Notes: generated by a model not told the origin, from the sequence alone. 64,000 nt of DNA from DAOUKH01 sp964291475 (GCA_964291475.2 OZ220076.1:62001-126000); one strand, 5' to 3'. Shown: positions 45,549 through 54,707, counted from the first letter of the stretch. Numbers and translations: made by a program.

Positions 45549-45657
45549 GGTCAACCCTAAGGGCATGGCGCCCCGTGGCGCCAACCGTTGGGGATGGTAC
45601 ACCCACGGGCGAGGGCTGAGAAGCTTGGCACCGCTTGAGCGTGGGACTTCAACTGGT

Positions 45658-45687
45658 TTGCGCGCCCCGCGACAAAGGTGTTAGGGT
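45658..45687 (+). promoter_or_regulatory. Weak candidate promoter for dppD-dppF
   Basis: TTGCGC (45658-45663), 18 bases, TAGGGT (45682-45687), about 52 bases before the dppD ATG. The matches are modest, but the spacing repeats the pattern seen at the other proposed promoters. Confidence 0.3.
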
Positions 45688-45739
45688 TCCCCCAGCACCA
45701 CGTGGCATCCCCTCATAACCGGCAGCGGCGGAACCCTCC

Positions 45740-46744
45740 ATGACAACGTCGGAAGCTCCGGTCGTTCTCCAAGTCAACGACCTGCACACCCACCTGAGCA
45801 CGCGTTGGGGAGTCGTCAAGGCCGTCGACGGCGTGTCCTTCCCGCTCCACCGTGGCGAGACGCTGGGCATCGTCGGCGAGTCGGGCAGCGGAAAGAGCAT
45901 GCTTGCCCTCTCCCTGCTCCAGCTCGTACCCAAGCCGGCGGGCAAGATCGTGGCCGGCGAAGTCTGCCTGGAAGGCGAAGACCTGCTCCAGAAGGACGAG
46001 AAGGCCATGCGGGAGGTCCGCGGCGAGAAGATCTCGATGATCCTCCAGGATCCCCAGACCTCGCTCAACCCTGTCTTCTCCATCGGCAACCAGGTGGTCG
46101 AGGCCATCGGCATCCACCAGCGAGACGACCGGCGCGGGCTGATGGAGCGAGCCGTCGACGCGCTCCGCCAGGTGAAGGTAGCGGCCCCGGAGCGGCGCGT
46201 GCACGACTACCCCCACCAGATGAGCGGTGGCATGAAGCAGCGCATCGTCGGGGCGATCGCGATCTCCTGCGAACCGAAGGTGCTCATCGCCGACGAGCCG
46301 ACCACGTCGCTGGACGTGACCATACAAGCGCAGTACCTGCAACTCCTGAAAGGCATCCAAGAAGAGACCGGCATCTCCATCATCTTCATCACCCACGACT
46401 TCGGCATCGTGGCGAAGCTCTGCGACCGCGTCATGGTCATGTACGCCGGTCGGATCGTGGAGAGCGGGGCCGTCCGCTCCGTCTTCAACAACCCCTCGCA
46501 TCCCTACACGCAGGCCCTCTTCGGCTGTATCCCGTCAATGGACGAAGATGAGGAGCGCCTCTACTCGATCGAGGGCCAGCCTCCCGACCTCTGGAACCTG
46601 CCGGAGGGCTGTCGCTTCGCACCCCGGTGCCCCTTTGCCGATGCCCGCTGCCACGCGCAGTACCCGCCCGCGTTCACCTTGGAGGACGGCCACACCGCGC
46701 AATGCTGGAAACTGGAACCGAAACCCCAGACGTCCCCTCGCTAG
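45740..46744 (+). CDS. dppD: Peptide/nickel-type ABC ATPase, DppD family
   Basis: 334 residues. Walker A is GESGSGKS (about 49-56), signature MSGGMKQR, Walker B LIADEPTTSLDV, and the switch His lies in FITHDFG. The C-terminal oligopeptide-transporter extension has GCRFAPRCPFADARC, whose Cys pattern is shared with Fe-S-containing DppD. It powers import through DppB/DppC-type channels. DppF overlaps its end by 43 bases. No permease is adjacent: the only ones in the window are 25 kb upstream, so the set appears to be split. Confidence 0.93.
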   Translation: MTTSEAPVVLQVNDLHTHLSTRWGVVKAVDGVSFPLHRGETLGIVGESGSGKSMLALSLLQLVPKPAGKIVAGEVCLEGEDLLQKDEKAMREVRGEKISMILQDPQTSLNPVFSIGNQVVEAIGIHQRDDRRGLMERAVDALRQVKVAAPERRVHDYPHQMSGGMKQRIVGAIAISCEPKVLIADEPTTSLDVTIQAQYLQLLKGIQEETGISIIFITHDFGIVAKLCDRVMVMYAGRIVESGAVRSVFNNPSHPYTQALFGCIPSMDEDEERLYSIEGQPPDLWNLPEGCRFAPRCPFADARCHAQYPPAFTLEDGHTAQCWKLEPKPQTSPR

Positions 46745-47697
46745 TCGAAGTCAGGGGGCTGAAGAAGCACTTCCCCGTCGTCAAGGGCCTGGTCCTCAGC
46801 AAGGTAGTCGGGTGGGTGAAGGCCGTCGACGGCGTCGACTTCTCGATCAAGCAGGGGGAGACGCTCGGGCTCGTCGGCGAGTCGGGCTGCGGCAAGACCA
46901 CCACGGCGCGCCTCCTCCTTCGTCTGGAGACACCGACCGAAGGCGAAATCCTCGTCGACGGCGAAGAAGTCTCTACGCTCAAAGGGCAATCCCTGAAGGA
47001 TTACCGCGCAAAGGTGCAGGCGGTCTTCCAGGACCCCTGGTCGTCGCTCAGCCCGCGGATGCGGGTCGAAGACATCGTATCGGAGCCGCTCGTCGTCAGC
47101 CGCTCAACGCCGCGCGACGAGGCCAAGGCGCGGGTCGCGGACCTTCTCCAGGACGTCGGCCTCCACCCAGGGCAGGCCGAGCTCTACCCGCACCAGTTCA
47201 GCGGCGGACAGCGGCAGCGGATCGCCGTCGCAAGCGCTCTATCGCCCAACCCCAAACTGATCATCCTGGACGAGCCGGTCTCCGCGCTCGACGTGTCCAT
47301 TCGAGCGCAGATCATGAATCTGCTCAAGGACCTCCAGAACCAGTACGACCTGAGCTACCTCCTGGTAACCCACAACCTTTCCACCATGCGCTACATGGCG
47401 CACGAGACCGCGGTGATGTATCTAGGACGCATCGTCGAGCATGCCTCCACGCGGGAGTTGATCGACAGCCCGCTCCATCCCTACACCAAGAGCCTGTTCT
47501 CGGCCGCGCTCCCCGCGCATCCCGACGACCAAACGGAGACGGTGGTTCTACAGGGCGAAGCGCCGTCGCCCATCAACCCACCGCCGGGGTGCAGCTTCCA
47601 CCCGCGCTGCCCCGCGGCGATGCCGCTGTGCTCGGAGATCGAGCCCGTCCAGAAGGAAGTCGCCCCCGGCCACACCGTCTCGTGTCATCTCTACTAG
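46702..47697 (+). CDS. dppF: Peptide/nickel-type ABC ATPase, DppF family
   Basis: 331 residues from ATG 46702; the longer in-frame start at 46627 lies deep within dppD. Walker A is GESGCGKT, signature FSGGQRQR, Walker B LIILDEPVSALDVS, and the switch His is in LVTHNLS. The extension HPRCPAAMPLC carries the Cys motif of this subfamily. It forms the heteromeric ATPase with DppD. The stop is followed by tRNA-Val on the opposite strand. Confidence 0.93.
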   Translation: MLETGTETPDVPSLVEVRGLKKHFPVVKGLVLSKVVGWVKAVDGVDFSIKQGETLGLVGESGCGKTTTARLLLRLETPTEGEILVDGEEVSTLKGQSLKDYRAKVQAVFQDPWSSLSPRMRVEDIVSEPLVVSRSTPRDEAKARVADLLQDVGLHPGQAELYPHQFSGGQRQRIAVASALSPNPKLIILDEPVSALDVSIRAQIMNLLKDLQNQYDLSYLLVTHNLSTMRYMAHETAVMYLGRIVEHASTRELIDSPLHPYTKSLFSAALPAHPDDQTETVVLQGEAPSPINPPPGCSFHPRCPAAMPLCSEIEPVQKEVAPGHTVSCHLY

Positions 47698-47735
47698 GAC
47701 GGCGAAAGCTCCTGCGACGGGATGGGAGCCGGGGG

Positions 47736-47812
47736 TGGTGGGCGGTACTGGAGTCGAACCAGTGACCTCTGCGATGTCAACGCAACGCTCTAACCAACTG
47801 AGCTAACCGCCC
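47736..47812 (-). tRNA. tRNA-Val(GAC), CCA encoded
   Basis: A leftward cloverleaf: acceptor GGGCGGT/ACCGCCC, D-arm GCTC...GAGC, anticodon stem TTGCG/CGCAG with loop TTGACAT (anticodon GAC, valine), variable loop AGGTC, T-arm ACTGG-TTCGACT-CCAGT, discriminator A at 47739 and an encoded CCA at 47736-47738. All stems pair, with one wobble. Confidence 0.95.
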
Positions 47813-47904
47813 GCAACAGAAGCGAAGTGTAACAAAGCGCCTTTTCGAGCGTCAAACGGAAGCGCGGGCGCCTCCCCACCCCCGGACCGGCGCCGCGCCC
47901 GGCC

Positions 47905-49539
47905 CTACTCTACCGAATCGCCCTCCGTCTCGCCGCCGTCTTCGCCGTCGGGCTCCGGCGCAGGCTCGGCGGCCCCGGCCAGCGCCATGAGGAGCGATTT
48001 CGCGGCCTCTCTCGCCTCGTTCAGATCGACGACGACATGGTCCGCGGGAACGCGCTGCAGAATGTTCAGCGAGTCCAGGGTACCGGCGACCGGTTCCTTG
48101 AGCCCCATAACAAGGCAATCGGTGTCCTCGGCTATGGCGGTGTCGATCATCTGCTCCACCACCAACGCGGCGCTGTCGTCCATGTAGACGGTCTCGGAAA
48201 AGTCGAGGATGACGATCTCGTGGTCACGAATGTCCACGCTCAGACTGTTGATGAGCTTATTCGAAGATGCGACGGAGAAACTCCCCCGCAGGGCCACCAG
48301 CCCCACGCGCGCGGAGAACGGATCGGCCTTCTCCAGTCCCGGCGAGCCGGTGAGGAACGAATGGTCCAAGAGCGGCGTCGAGACAACGCTGTCTAGCTCC
48401 AGGCGCTCGAATTGCCGCGCGCTCGCGATCCCAGCGGCGATGAGGCCGATCGCCACCGCGGTCACAAGGTCGAGGAACACCGCCAGTCCGAGCGTGGTCA
48501 CCATGACGATCAGGTGTTCCCGCTGCACGCGGTGGAGGCGGGTGATGAACCGCCAATCGATAATGTCCCAGCCGACCTTAAGGAGAATGCCCGCTAGCGC
48601 CGCGTGAGGGACGTTCTCGACGTAGCGCCCCAGACCCAGCACCAGCGCAAGCAAGATCGCCGCGCAGAGCACTCCCGCGATTGGTGTCCGTCCACCGGCG
48701 CGTATGTTTACGACAGTCGTCGTGGTGGACCCGGCGCCCGGCAGTGCTCCGAAAAAGCCCGCCACCATGTTGCCAATGCCTTGGCCCATCAGCTCTCGGT
48801 TGGGGTCGTGCCGCATACGGGTGATCGAGTCGGCGATGAGCGACGTGAGCAGGCTGTCGATGGAACCCAGCAGCGCAATCGTCAACGCCGGCTGCACCGC
48901 GCTCGCCAGGACGCCAAGCGACAGGTCCGGCAAGCCGAAGCCCGGAAGGCCGGTGGGCACATCCCCAATGACCGGGGTGCCCGTCAACCACGTCACTCCC
49001 AAGAGCGTCCCGACGATTAAGGCCGCCAAGAGGGCCGGAAGGACGTGTCTGAAACGGCTCGGCCAAGCTACGCCGACGGCGAGGGTCACGGCAGCGATGG
49101 CGAACGCGGCGAGGTCGGCGTTGGCTATCGCCTCCGGCCACGCCCGCACCGCGTCCACCGGCCCCCCCGCCGCCACCGGCATGCCCAAGACGGGCAGGGT
49201 CTGGACCAGGATGATGATGGCCCCGATCCCGGTCATGAATCCGGAGACTACGGAGTACGGCGTGTAGGACACGAAGCGTCCGATTCTCAGGATGCCGAGA
49301 ACGATTTGGATCATTCCCGCCATGATGACGATGGTGAACGCCTCGGCTAGGTTGTCGGCGTGCGCGGTGACGATGACCGCCATCGCTACGGACATAGGGC
49401 CGGTGGGACCGGAAATCTGCGATCGCGTTCCCCCGAAGACCGCCGCGAAGAAGCCCACCGCAATCGCCCCGTAGAGGCCGGGAAGCGCACCCAGCCCGGA
49501 GCTTGTGCCAAAGGCCAAAGCCAACGGAAGGCTCACCAC
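47905..49539 (-). CDS. SulP-family anion transporter with STAS domain
   Basis: 544 residues from GTG 49539. It has about 12 hydrophobic segments with SulP motifs (FGGTRSQISGPTGPMSVAMAV, the NRELMGQGIGN loop) and a C-terminal STAS domain with DFSETVYMDDSAALVVEQM. It probably imports sulfate or bicarbonate. Homology to the paralogue at 15088-16766 extends upstream to about 49585 (RRDLFGGITAAVV), but that stretch, open to a stop at 49597, has no ATG, GTG or TTG before 49542. Either GTG 49539/49542 is used, giving a shortened N-terminus, or a start was lost. Divergent from the Clp gene. Confidence 0.88.
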   Translation of the reverse strand: MVSLPLALAFGTSSGLGALPGLYGAIAVGFFAAVFGGTRSQISGPTGPMSVAMAVIVTAHADNLAEAFTIVIMAGMIQIVLGILRIGRFVSYTPYSVVSGFMTGIGAIIILVQTLPVLGMPVAAGGPVDAVRAWPEAIANADLAAFAIAAVTLAVGVAWPSRFRHVLPALLAALIVGTLLGVTWLTGTPVIGDVPTGLPGFGLPDLSLGVLASAVQPALTIALLGSIDSLLTSLIADSITRMRHDPNRELMGQGIGNMVAGFFGALPGAGSTTTTVVNIRAGGRTPIAGVLCAAILLALVLGLGRYVENVPHAALAGILLKVGWDIIDWRFITRLHRVQREHLIVMVTTLGLAVFLDLVTAVAIGLIAAGIASARQFERLELDSVVSTPLLDHSFLTGSPGLEKADPFSARVGLVALRGSFSVASSNKLINSLSVDIRDHEIVILDFSETVYMDDSAALVVEQMIDTAIAEDTDCLVMGLKEPVAGTLDSLNILQRVPADHVVVDLNEAREAAKSLLMALAGAAEPAPEPDGEDGGETEGDSVE

Positions 49540-49681
49540 GGCCGCGGTGATGCCGCCGAAAAGGTCTCTACGGAAGCCTTCCGTGTTTATGCCATGCTAT
49601 TCGTCCGGGAGTATACGGCCTCGGGCGTCGGTACAGCGGCCGTCCCAAGCAGGCACAGGGAAGTCCGGCGGAAGGATGCCG

Positions 49682-49687
49682 TATAAT
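49682..49687 (+). promoter_or_regulatory. Candidate -10 box for the Clp-like gene
   Basis: A perfect TATAAT, 28 bases before the ATG at 49716, with AGGAG at 49704 as ribosome binding site. No convincing -35 at 16-18 bases. Confidence 0.35.
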
Positions 49688-49715
49688 CCGGCAGAGCGGT
49701 ATCAGGAGTGAGCGG

Positions 49716-52478
49716 ATGACCTTGGGACGGGTGACCCCGGAAGTCGGGCAGGTTCTGACACGGGCGCACGCCGCGGCGGCGGCGGCGAGACACGGCGAGG
49801 TCGACGAGACCGACCTCGTCAGGGCGCTCCTGGACGACACCGCAGGCGGCTTCGGGGATGCACTCCGGCAGGCAGGCGCGAACGTCGACGGAGTGCGCCA
49901 GGCGCTCTTGCCGAGCTCAAACGGACGCGCCGGCAAGGCCGCACTTCTCTACCCGGCGCCCACTTTGGCCGAGACGCTGGCGGGGGCCCGTCGCCGGGCG
50001 CGAGCCCGCGGGCGGCGAGAGACCGGACTTGCCGACCTCGCCGAGGAATTACTGGGGGAACGAACGGGCGAGTCGGCCCGCGCGCGTGTCCTGGAACTCG
50101 GCGTCAAGCCGCAGGAAATCGACCGCGCCGTGGCATCGCTCCGGGCAACGCCCGCCGGGGCCGGGGACAGTCCCCGGGCGCGGACACTGCGAAAGTTCAG
50201 CCGCTGCCTGAGCGACCTGGCGCGTAACGGCCAGCTCGACCCCGTAATCGGACGACATAGGGAGATCCACCGGCTGATCCACGTGCTGAGCCGGCGGTCG
50301 AAGAACAACCCCCTCCTCGTCGGCCCTCCGGGCATCGGCAAGGCGTCGATCGCCGCGGGACTGGCCCACCGCATAGCCGACGGCGACGCGCCGAAGTCTC
50401 TCGCCGGAAAGAGCATCTTCGCCTTGGACCTGGGAGCCGTCGCCGCGGGAAGCGACTACCGGGGCGTCGCCGAGGAGCGGGTCAAGGCCGCCATCGACGA
50501 TGCCCGCGAGGCCGGGGGTCAGTGCATCCTGCTCATCGCCGACCTGCATGGGCTGGTGCGCGGGGGGCCGGGCGGCCCGGACGTCGGCGGCGCGCTCAAG
50601 CCGGCCCTGGCCTCAGGCGACCTCCGCTGCATAGCGACGGCCACGCCCGAAGGCTACCGCAACCATATCGAGAACGACCCCGCGTTGGCGCGGAGTTTTC
50701 AACCCATCTTCATCGACGAGCCATCGGTCGGGGAGACGGTCAGCATCTTGCGCGGGCTGCGCGCCGCCTACGAGTCGCACCACGAGATTCACATCACCGA
50801 CGAAGCGCTGGAAGCTGCGGCGACGCTTTCCCACCGGTTCATCACCGAACACTCGCTTCCCGCCAAGGCCATCGATCTGATCGACGAGGCCTCGGCGCGG
50901 GCCGTGATCGAGCGCGAGATGCCGCCCGCCGAGGTCGACGAGGGCAAGCGCCGGGCGGGCCAGCTCGACGCCGAGCTCCGCGGCATGATCGCGGAGGGCG
51001 TCGAAGACCGGCTGATCGACGCCACGGAGGAGGAACGCGACCGCCTGCGCGTCGAGGCTGCCGACGCGGAACACGCATGGCATGAGCAGCGGGCTCTTGG
51101 AGAAGAGGCGCAGGCGCTCCGAGACCGGCTGGAATGGGTCGATCTGCTGGAGGCCCACCGCGGCAGGAACGGCGCGACGCCGAACACCTCGCGCGAGCTA
51201 AAGGAGCTTCGCCGCCGGCTTGACCTCGTCGAGAAGGAGCTGCTCGCCCTACAAGAGGAGCGCCGCCTCTACAAGCCGGCCCTCGGCAGCGAGGACATCG
51301 CGCAGGCGGTGGCGGTCTGGACCGGCATCCCGGCCCGCAAGGTCGTCGAGGACGAACGGGCCAAGCTCCTCGACATGGAGAATACGCTCCACGAGCGCGT
51401 CGTGGGCCAGGACAAAGCGGTCACGGCGGTGAGCCGCGCGGTGCGGCTGGCCCGCGCCGGGATGAAGGACCCGAACCGGCCCGTCGGCAGCTTCCTCTTC
51501 CTCGGCCCCACCGGCGTGGGCAAGACGGAGCTCTCCCGGGCAGTGGCGGAGTTCCTATTCGACGACGAGGCCGCGATGGTGCGCGTCGACATGTCCGAGT
51601 ACATGGAGAAGCACTCGGTCTCCCGCCTCCTCGGCGCGCCGCCGGGCTATATCGGCTACGAGGACAGCGGACAACTGACCGAATACGTGCGCCGGCGCCC
51701 CTACTCCGTCGTCCTCTTCGACGAGATCGAAAAGGCGCACCCCGACGTGTTCAACCTGCTCCTGCAGATCATGGACGACGGCCGGCTGACCGACGGCCAC
51801 GGCCGCACCGTCGACTTCAAGAGCGTGATCCTCATCATGACCAGCAACGTCGGGGGACATTTGTACCGGGAGGCCATCGACAAGCCGACCCACGAGCTCG
51901 ACGCGCTGCTCCAAGAGGAATTGCGCTCGAACTTCCGCCCCGAATTCCTCAACCGCATCGACGCCATCGTGCGCTTCGACGTTCTGCGCAAGCGCCAGAT
52001 CAAGGACATCGTCGACATTCAGATCAGGCAGGTGAACCGCCGGCTTGAAGGCGGCGGCATCACCCTCGAAGCGCAGGAGACCGTGCGCGATTATCTCGCC
52101 GACCGGGGTTTCGACCGGCTGCAGGGCGCCCGGCCGCTCAAGCGGCTCATCCAGCACGAGGTCCTAGAACCGCTGGCCGACCGCGTGCTCCGCGGCGAGT
52201 TCGTGGCCGGGGACACCGTCGTCCTGACGTTGGCCCGCAGTGGGGAGGGCGTCACGCTGCGCCGCCGCCGTCCCAAGCGGCGGCGCGCGGTCCGGAGCAA
52301 AGCGCGGAGCGCGACGCCCGAGGTGGTCGACACGGAGGATGAGGGAGCGGCCAACGCCAACTCATCCAACGAGGAAGGGAAGGCAGAGGCTGTCACCCCG
52401 CCGCTGCCGCCCGAGCGCCTGATTCACGAGGCGCGGACGAGCTCGCCGGGGAACTACGGCGCGCCCTGCTCGGAGTAG
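49716..52478 (+). CDS. ClpB-like AAA+ ATPase with degenerate first nucleotide-binding domain
   Basis: 920 residues: Clp N-domain repeats (about 5-140), NBD1 (about 160-400), a short coiled-coil middle domain (about 400-530), NBD2 (about 560-870) and a charged tail. NBD2 is intact: Walker A GPTGVGKT (597-604), Walker B FDEIEKAHP (D669/E670) and pore loop GYIGY. NBD1 is altered: Walker A reads GPPGIGKAS (Ala210 after Lys209 instead of Thr), Walker B reads ILLIADLH (A275-D276 instead of Asp-Glu), and the arginine-finger segment reads ARSF where ERRF is usual. No IGF/IGL ClpP-binding loop is visible, so a disaggregase-type unfoldase is likeliest. Divergent from SulP. Confidence 0.85.
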   Translation: MTLGRVTPEVGQVLTRAHAAAAAARHGEVDETDLVRALLDDTAGGFGDALRQAGANVDGVRQALLPSSNGRAGKAALLYPAPTLAETLAGARRRARARGRRETGLADLAEELLGERTGESARARVLELGVKPQEIDRAVASLRATPAGAGDSPRARTLRKFSRCLSDLARNGQLDPVIGRHREIHRLIHVLSRRSKNNPLLVGPPGIGKASIAAGLAHRIADGDAPKSLAGKSIFALDLGAVAAGSDYRGVAEERVKAAIDDAREAGGQCILLIADLHGLVRGGPGGPDVGGALKPALASGDLRCIATATPEGYRNHIENDPALARSFQPIFIDEPSVGETVSILRGLRAAYESHHEIHITDEALEAAATLSHRFITEHSLPAKAIDLIDEASARAVIEREMPPAEVDEGKRRAGQLDAELRGMIAEGVEDRLIDATEEERDRLRVEAADAEHAWHEQRALGEEAQALRDRLEWVDLLEAHRGRNGATPNTSRELKELRRRLDLVEKELLALQEERRLYKPALGSEDIAQAVAVWTGIPARKVVEDERAKLLDMENTLHERVVGQDKAVTAVSRAVRLARAGMKDPNRPVGSFLFLGPTGVGKTELSRAVAEFLFDDEAAMVRVDMSEYMEKHSVSRLLGAPPGYIGYEDSGQLTEYVRRRPYSVVLFDEIEKAHPDVFNLLLQIMDDGRLTDGHGRTVDFKSVILIMTSNVGGHLYREAIDKPTHELDALLQEELRSNFRPEFLNRIDAIVRFDVLRKRQIKDIVDIQIRQVNRRLEGGGITLEAQETVRDYLADRGFDRLQGARPLKRLIQHEVLEPLADRVLRGEFVAGDTVVLTLARSGEGVTLRRRRPKRRRAVRSKARSATPEVVDTEDEGAANANSSNEEGKAEAVTPPLPPERLIHEARTSSPGNYGAPCSE

Positions 52479-52491
52479 CCGCGGAGACCGC

Positions 52492-53286
52492 CTAGCCCCA
52501 GTTGGGCTCGCGCTTCTCGAGGAAGGCTAGGATGCCCTCCTCGTGGTCGGCGTGCTGGCGGCCGATCTGGTTCGACAGCGTCTCGGTGTGAATCTGCGGC
52601 ACGTGCGGGGCGTCCAGCCCGTTGTAAAGCACGTCCTTGGCGAACGAGAGCGCCTGCGCCGGCATCTTCGCCATCGTCTGGGCCATCTCCATGGTGAAGG
52701 GCATGAGCTCGTCGTGGGGCACGACGTGGTTCACGAGGCCGATCTCCTTGGCCTCTTGGGCGTCGATGATCCGGGCGGTGAAGACAAGCTCGCACGCTTT
52801 GGCTATGCCCACCAAACGGGTGAGGTTGTAGCTGGAGCCGAACTCGGGGCCGAGCGCCATGCGCAGGAAGATGGCCCCTAGGCGGGCCTTCTCGGAGGCA
52901 ATACGGATATCGGCGGCAAGCGGGACGCTGAATCCAAGCCCGACCGCGGCCCCGTTGATCGCGGCGATGATGGGCTTCCGGACGCGCCGGATCTCAACGG
53001 CGAACTCTTCGAGCTTCATATGGTCGAGCGCCGCTCGGTGCACGCCCGTCGCCTTTGACATTTCGTACGCGGCCTTGAACTCGTCGACATCGGCGCCGGA
53101 GGAAAAGGCGGAGCCGGCGCCTGTAATCACAATCGCCCGGACCTCCGGGTCCTCGCCGGCCTTCCGCACGGCCGCCCAGGCGCTGAGCATCATGCTGTTG
53201 GTCCAAGCGTTGCGCTTGTCGGGGCGGTTGAGGGTAATGACTTCGACACGGCCTTGCCGGTCGATCAGAATCTCGTCGTTGCTCAT
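52492..53286 (-). CDS. Enoyl-CoA hydratase/isomerase family protein
   Basis: 264 residues of the crotonase fold. Oxyanion-hole segments are SSGADVDEF (about 63-71) and NGAAVGLGFSVPLAADIRIAS (about 111-131). The hydratase Glu positions read FLRMALGPEFGSSYNL: the first catalytic Glu position is uncertain and the second region carries PEFGSS. It may hydrate or isomerise an acyl-CoA in beta-oxidation of compounds activated by the CoA-transferases. ATG start. It converges on the Clp gene with 13 bases between stops and lies 35 bases downstream of cysC in the same direction. Confidence 0.88.
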   Translation of the reverse strand: MSNDEILIDRQGRVEVITLNRPDKRNAWTNSMMLSAWAAVRKAGEDPEVRAIVITGAGSAFSSGADVDEFKAAYEMSKATGVHRAALDHMKLEEFAVEIRRVRKPIIAAINGAAVGLGFSVPLAADIRIASEKARLGAIFLRMALGPEFGSSYNLTRLVGIAKACELVFTARIIDAQEAKEIGLVNHVVPHDELMPFTMEMAQTMAKMPAQALSFAKDVLYNGLDAPHVPQIHTETLSNQIGRQHADHEEGILAFLEKREPNWG

Positions 53287-53321
53287 GGCGTCTCCCCGGA
53301 TACGGCCCTCGGGCGCGGGCG

Positions 53322-53855
53322 CTACGCCGGGGCGGTCAGGCCCATCGACTCCAGCTTAGAGAGGATTGCGCCCAGGCTTTCCTCTTCGGTCTGCGTGCCG
53401 GAGTTTACCTGCACCTCAGGCTCTTCGGGAGCCTCGTAGGGGTCGGAGACGCCGGTAAAGTTCTTGATCTCGCCGGCCAGAGCCTTCTTGTAGAGACCCT
53501 TCACGTCGCGCTCCGCCAGCGTGTCGATCGCGCATTCCACGTAGACCTCGACGAAGTGGTCGATCGTCGAGCGCACTTCGTCCCGAATCTCCTTGTATGG
53601 GGAGATCGCCGCGGCGATCGCGACCACGCCGTTGCGGCTCAGCAGGTCGCAGACGAAGCCGATGCGCCGGATGTTGGTGTCACGGTCCTCTTTGCTGAAC
53701 CCGAGGCCCTTGCTGAGATTGGTGCGGACGACGTCACCGTCGAGGATTTCTACCTTGTGGCCCCGCTCGCGCAGGACCGGCGCCAGGGCCTCCGCCAGGG
53801 TGCTCTTACCCGCCCCGGAAAGGCCGGTGAACCAGACCGTGAATCCCTTATCCAA
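53322..53855 (-). CDS. cysC: Adenylylsulfate (APS) kinase
   Basis: 177 residues. P-loop GLSGAGKS (about 10-17), DGDVVRTNLSKGLGFSKEDR with the APS-binding loop, ISPYKEIRDEVR and the KALAGEIKNFTGVSDPYEAPEEPEV lid are all standard CysC. It phosphorylates APS to PAPS with ATP. The start is TTG, overlapping the end of cysH by 8 bases, so the two are translationally coupled. No ATP sulfurylase (sat or cysDN) is in the window. Since the adjacent reductase carries the APS-type Fe-S cysteines, CysC may serve PAPS-dependent sulfation rather than obligatory sulfate reduction. Confidence 0.95.
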   Translation of the reverse strand: MDKGFTVWFTGLSGAGKSTLAEALAPVLRERGHKVEILDGDVVRTNLSKGLGFSKEDRDTNIRRIGFVCDLLSRNGVVAIAAAISPYKEIRDEVRSTIDHFVEVYVECAIDTLAERDVKGLYKKALAGEIKNFTGVSDPYEAPEEPEVQVNSGTQTEEESLGAILSKLESMGLTAPA

Positions 53856-54600
53856 TGGGTCTCCTTAGCGTGGTGGTCTTTCGCTCCCGCTTTACATGCA
53901 GGCCGCACTCGATCTTGTCGCTCCCCGCCCATCGCCCATCGCGCTCATCGGCGGCGTCGCCTACGGGCCGCGTGCAGTGCGTGCAGCCGATGCTCTTGTA
54001 GCCCTGGTCGAGCAGCACGTTGTAGGCCAGCTTGTTGTCCATGACGTAGCCCCAGATGTCCGAATTCGTCCAATGGGCCACAGGGTTGATCTTGACGAGG
54101 TCGAAGTTAGCGTCGCGTTCGACGAGCCCGACCCGCTCGCGGGTCTGTGTCTGGTCGCGGCGGATGCCGGAGATCCAGGCGTCTAGCCCCTCGACCGCGC
54201 GGGCATTGGGCCGGACCTTACGCAGGTCGCAGCAGAGGTCGGGATCGTTGCGCCACAGCTCGGCGCCAAACAGGCCCGCCTGCTCATCCGGCGTGAACTC
54301 GGACTTGTAGGGGACCGGCTCGATACCGTAGCGCCGCTTCACCTCTTCGATGTAGGCGTAGGTCTCCGGAAAGAGGAAGTCGGTGTCCAGGTAATAGACC
54401 GTAAGAGCGGGATTGATCTTGACGGCCATGTCGAGAATCACCGCCCCGGAAGCGCCCCCAAAGCTCATCGCCAGCGCGACGCGGTCGCCGAAGGTGTCGA
54501 ACGCCCAGCGGAGGATGTTGGCGGGGGCTTGATCTTCGAAGCCGTCGGAGAGAGCGCGAAGGTCTTCCGTCGTGAAGCTCAGGTTGGATTGGGCGGGCAT
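53848..54600 (-). CDS. cysH: Fe-S-type adenylyl-sulfate (APS) reductase, CysH family
   Basis: 250 residues from ATG 54600; the in-frame start at 54657 lies inside the terminator-bearing leader and is rejected. It reduces activated sulfate to sulfite with thioredoxin. The nucleotide loop is SFGGASG (46-52). Four cluster cysteines are present (C123-C124 in DLCCDLRK and C206/C209 in GCTHC), the mark of [4Fe-4S] enzymes that use APS. The catalytic Cys is C232 in KIECGLH. First structural gene after a leader with an apparent cysteine attenuator; coupled to cysC. Confidence 0.93.
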   Translation of the reverse strand: MPAQSNLSFTTEDLRALSDGFEDQAPANILRWAFDTFGDRVALAMSFGGASGAVILDMAVKINPALTVYYLDTDFLFPETYAYIEEVKRRYGIEPVPYKSEFTPDEQAGLFGAELWRNDPDLCCDLRKVRPNARAVEGLDAWISGIRRDQTQTRERVGLVERDANFDLVKINPVAHWTNSDIWGYVMDNKLAYNVLLDQGYKSIGCTHCTRPVGDAADERDGRWAGSDKIECGLHVKRERKTTTLRRPIG

Positions 54601-54655
54601 GACTGTCTTTCTGCGCGGCTGCGCCGTCTCGTCATGAGGGGTAGTGCGCGGTGGC

Positions 54656-54707
54656 AAAAAAATACAGCCTTCGGCGGCGGTCTCGAGTCCCGGCCGCAGT
54701 CAGGCTG
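54656..54707 (-). terminator. Intrinsic terminator in the cysH-cysC leader (attenuator)
   Basis: The leftward RNA forms CAGCCU (54702-54707)/AGGCUG (54665-54670), with an inner GCGG-C-CGG/CCG-CCGC stem and a 9-base loop, then UA and seven U (54656-54662). A rho-independent terminator located 55 bases before cysH implies premature termination control. Confidence 0.75.
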
